Under the pieces are notes generated by a model. It was not told the DNA's origin and did not search any database. It was given only the letters and a program-made list of their open reading frames with translations. Of a DNA stretch of 64,000 nucleotides, positions 63,459-64,000 are shown piece after piece. This stretch comes from Streptomyces sp. NBC_01481. Its GTDB lineage: Bacteria; Actinomycetota; Actinomycetes; Streptomycetales; Streptomycetaceae. Every line of letters starts with the position of its first letter. Position 1 is the first letter of the stretch. The translations under genes were made by a program, and so were the position numbers. Where the stretch lies: positions 2,159,140 to 2,223,139 of the forward strand of contig NZ_JAPEPT010000001.1 of the NCBI RefSeq assembly GCF_026339995.1. Direction: 5' to 3'.

Positions 63459-64000
63459 TCAGCCGCCGAACTCCTCCAGGCCCTTCAGCGCCTGGTCCAG
63501 CAGCGCCTGCCGGCCCTCGAGCTCCTTGGCGAGCTTGTCGGCCTTGGCGTTGTTGCCCGCCGCGCGCGCCGCGTCGATCTGCCCGCGCAGCTTGTCCACG
63601 GCCGCCTGCAGCTGACCGGTCAGACCCTCGGCACGCGCACGCGCCTCCGGGTTCGTCCGGCGCCACTCGGTCTCCTCGGACTCCTGCAGCGCCCGCTCCA
63701 CGGCGTGCATACGGCCCTCGACCTTGGGACGGGCGTCCCGCGGCACATGGCCGATGGCCTCCCAGCGCTCGTTGATGGCCCGGAAGGCGGCTCGCGCGGC
63801 CTTCAGATCCGTCACCGGCACCAGCTTTTCGGCCTCGGCGGCGAGCTCCTCCTTGAGCTTGAGGTTCTCGCCCTGCTCGGCGTCCCGCTCGGCGAAGACC
63901 TCGCTGCGGGCGGCGAAGAAGACGTCCTGGGCGCCGCGGAAACGGTTCCACAGATCGTCCTCGGCCTCGCGCTGGGCGCGGCCCGCGGCCTTCCACTCCG
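63459..64000 (-). CDS. DUF349 domain protein, C-terminal part (5' end outside window)
   Basis: The frame is open to the window edge: 180 visible codons. It contains DUF349-type helical repeats with the usual aromatic pattern: EWKAAGRAQREAEDDLWNRFRGAQDVFFAAR and DLKAARAAFRAINERWEAIGHVPRDARPKVEGRMHAVERALQESEETEWRR. The C-terminus (AKELEGRQALLDQALKGLEEFGG) is a coiled-coil. The function is unknown. It is convergent with relA beyond the shared terminator. Confidence 0.88.
   Translation of the reverse strand, partial: EWKAAGRAQREAEDDLWNRFRGAQDVFFAARSEVFAERDAEQGENLKLKEELAAEAEKLVPVTDLKAARAAFRAINERWEAIGHVPRDARPKVEGRMHAVERALQESEETEWRRTNPEARARAEGLTGQLQAAVDKLRGQIDAARAAGNNAKADKLAKELEGRQALLDQALKGLEEFGG

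Overview
The window is a piece of a Streptomyces chromosome. The evidence is a very high G+C content with third-codon-position bias, frequent GTG starts, ATGA/GTGA overlaps, and lineage markers: SsgB, the PgsA-PatA-PimA phosphatidylinositol mannoside genes, an EF-G2-like GTPase, a BluB-CobT fusion and RelA. From memory the gene order argH ... ssgB ... thrS ... pdxST-yebC-ruvCAB-yajC-secDF-apt-relA is close to S. coelicolor SCO1570 to about SCO1511, with argG placed upstream of argH. It reads as core-type chromosome; no prophage, intact IS, CRISPR array or antibiotic cluster is visible.

Layout. 1-9.5 kb: the end of argG, argH, a HAD-like gene, a TetR/MFS drug-efflux pair with a palindromic operator, PlsC-type acyltransferase, Tat-exported glycerophosphodiesterase, a sigma-like protein, a GNAT enzyme, two small membrane proteins and an N-terminally truncated HAD hydrolase. 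9.6-12.7 kb: the methionine importer metNIQ, preceded by a 28-codon leader ORF ending in an unusual Cys/Met-rich run. 12.8-20.6 kb: cobalamin/siroheme genes (CobL-type CbiET, BluB-CobT fusion, CysG). 20.7-26 kb: SpoU methyltransferase, Ser/Thr kinase, small proteins, a kinase-fold protein and long repeat-rich intergenic regions. 25.9-26.4 kb: five tRNA genes (Gly, Cys, three Val-GAC). 26.5-32.5 kb: pabB-like and pabC-like genes, a double GNAT, a CPDC thioredoxin-fold protein, a CGNR regulator, ssgB and small membrane proteins. 32.6-36.2 kb: two identical tRNA-Val(CAC) genes flank a giant membrane protein that carries an in-frame miniature transposable element. 36.3-40.8 kb: a chitinase with a DasR-like operator, a DnaQ-like exonuclease, and a DUF4365 protein coupled to an unknown gene. 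41-50.8 kb: thrS, HIT protein, an unknown membrane protein, EF-G2-like GTPase and pgsA-patA-pimA. 51-64 kb: pdxS-pdxT, yebC, ruvCAB, yajC-secD-secF-apt, relA and the end of a DUF349 gene.

The most unusual material is non-coding or embedded in genes. (i) The Cys/Met leader peptide before metNIQ looks like a sulfur-amino-acid attenuator. (ii) A 160-bp MITE-like family with TA target sites has one copy whose 162-bp net insertion keeps a membrane-protein frame open. (iii) Three families of GC-rich dispersed repeats are nested in one another, and one of them lies inside the relA coding sequence. All function calls rest on motif recognition by eye; no database search was run.
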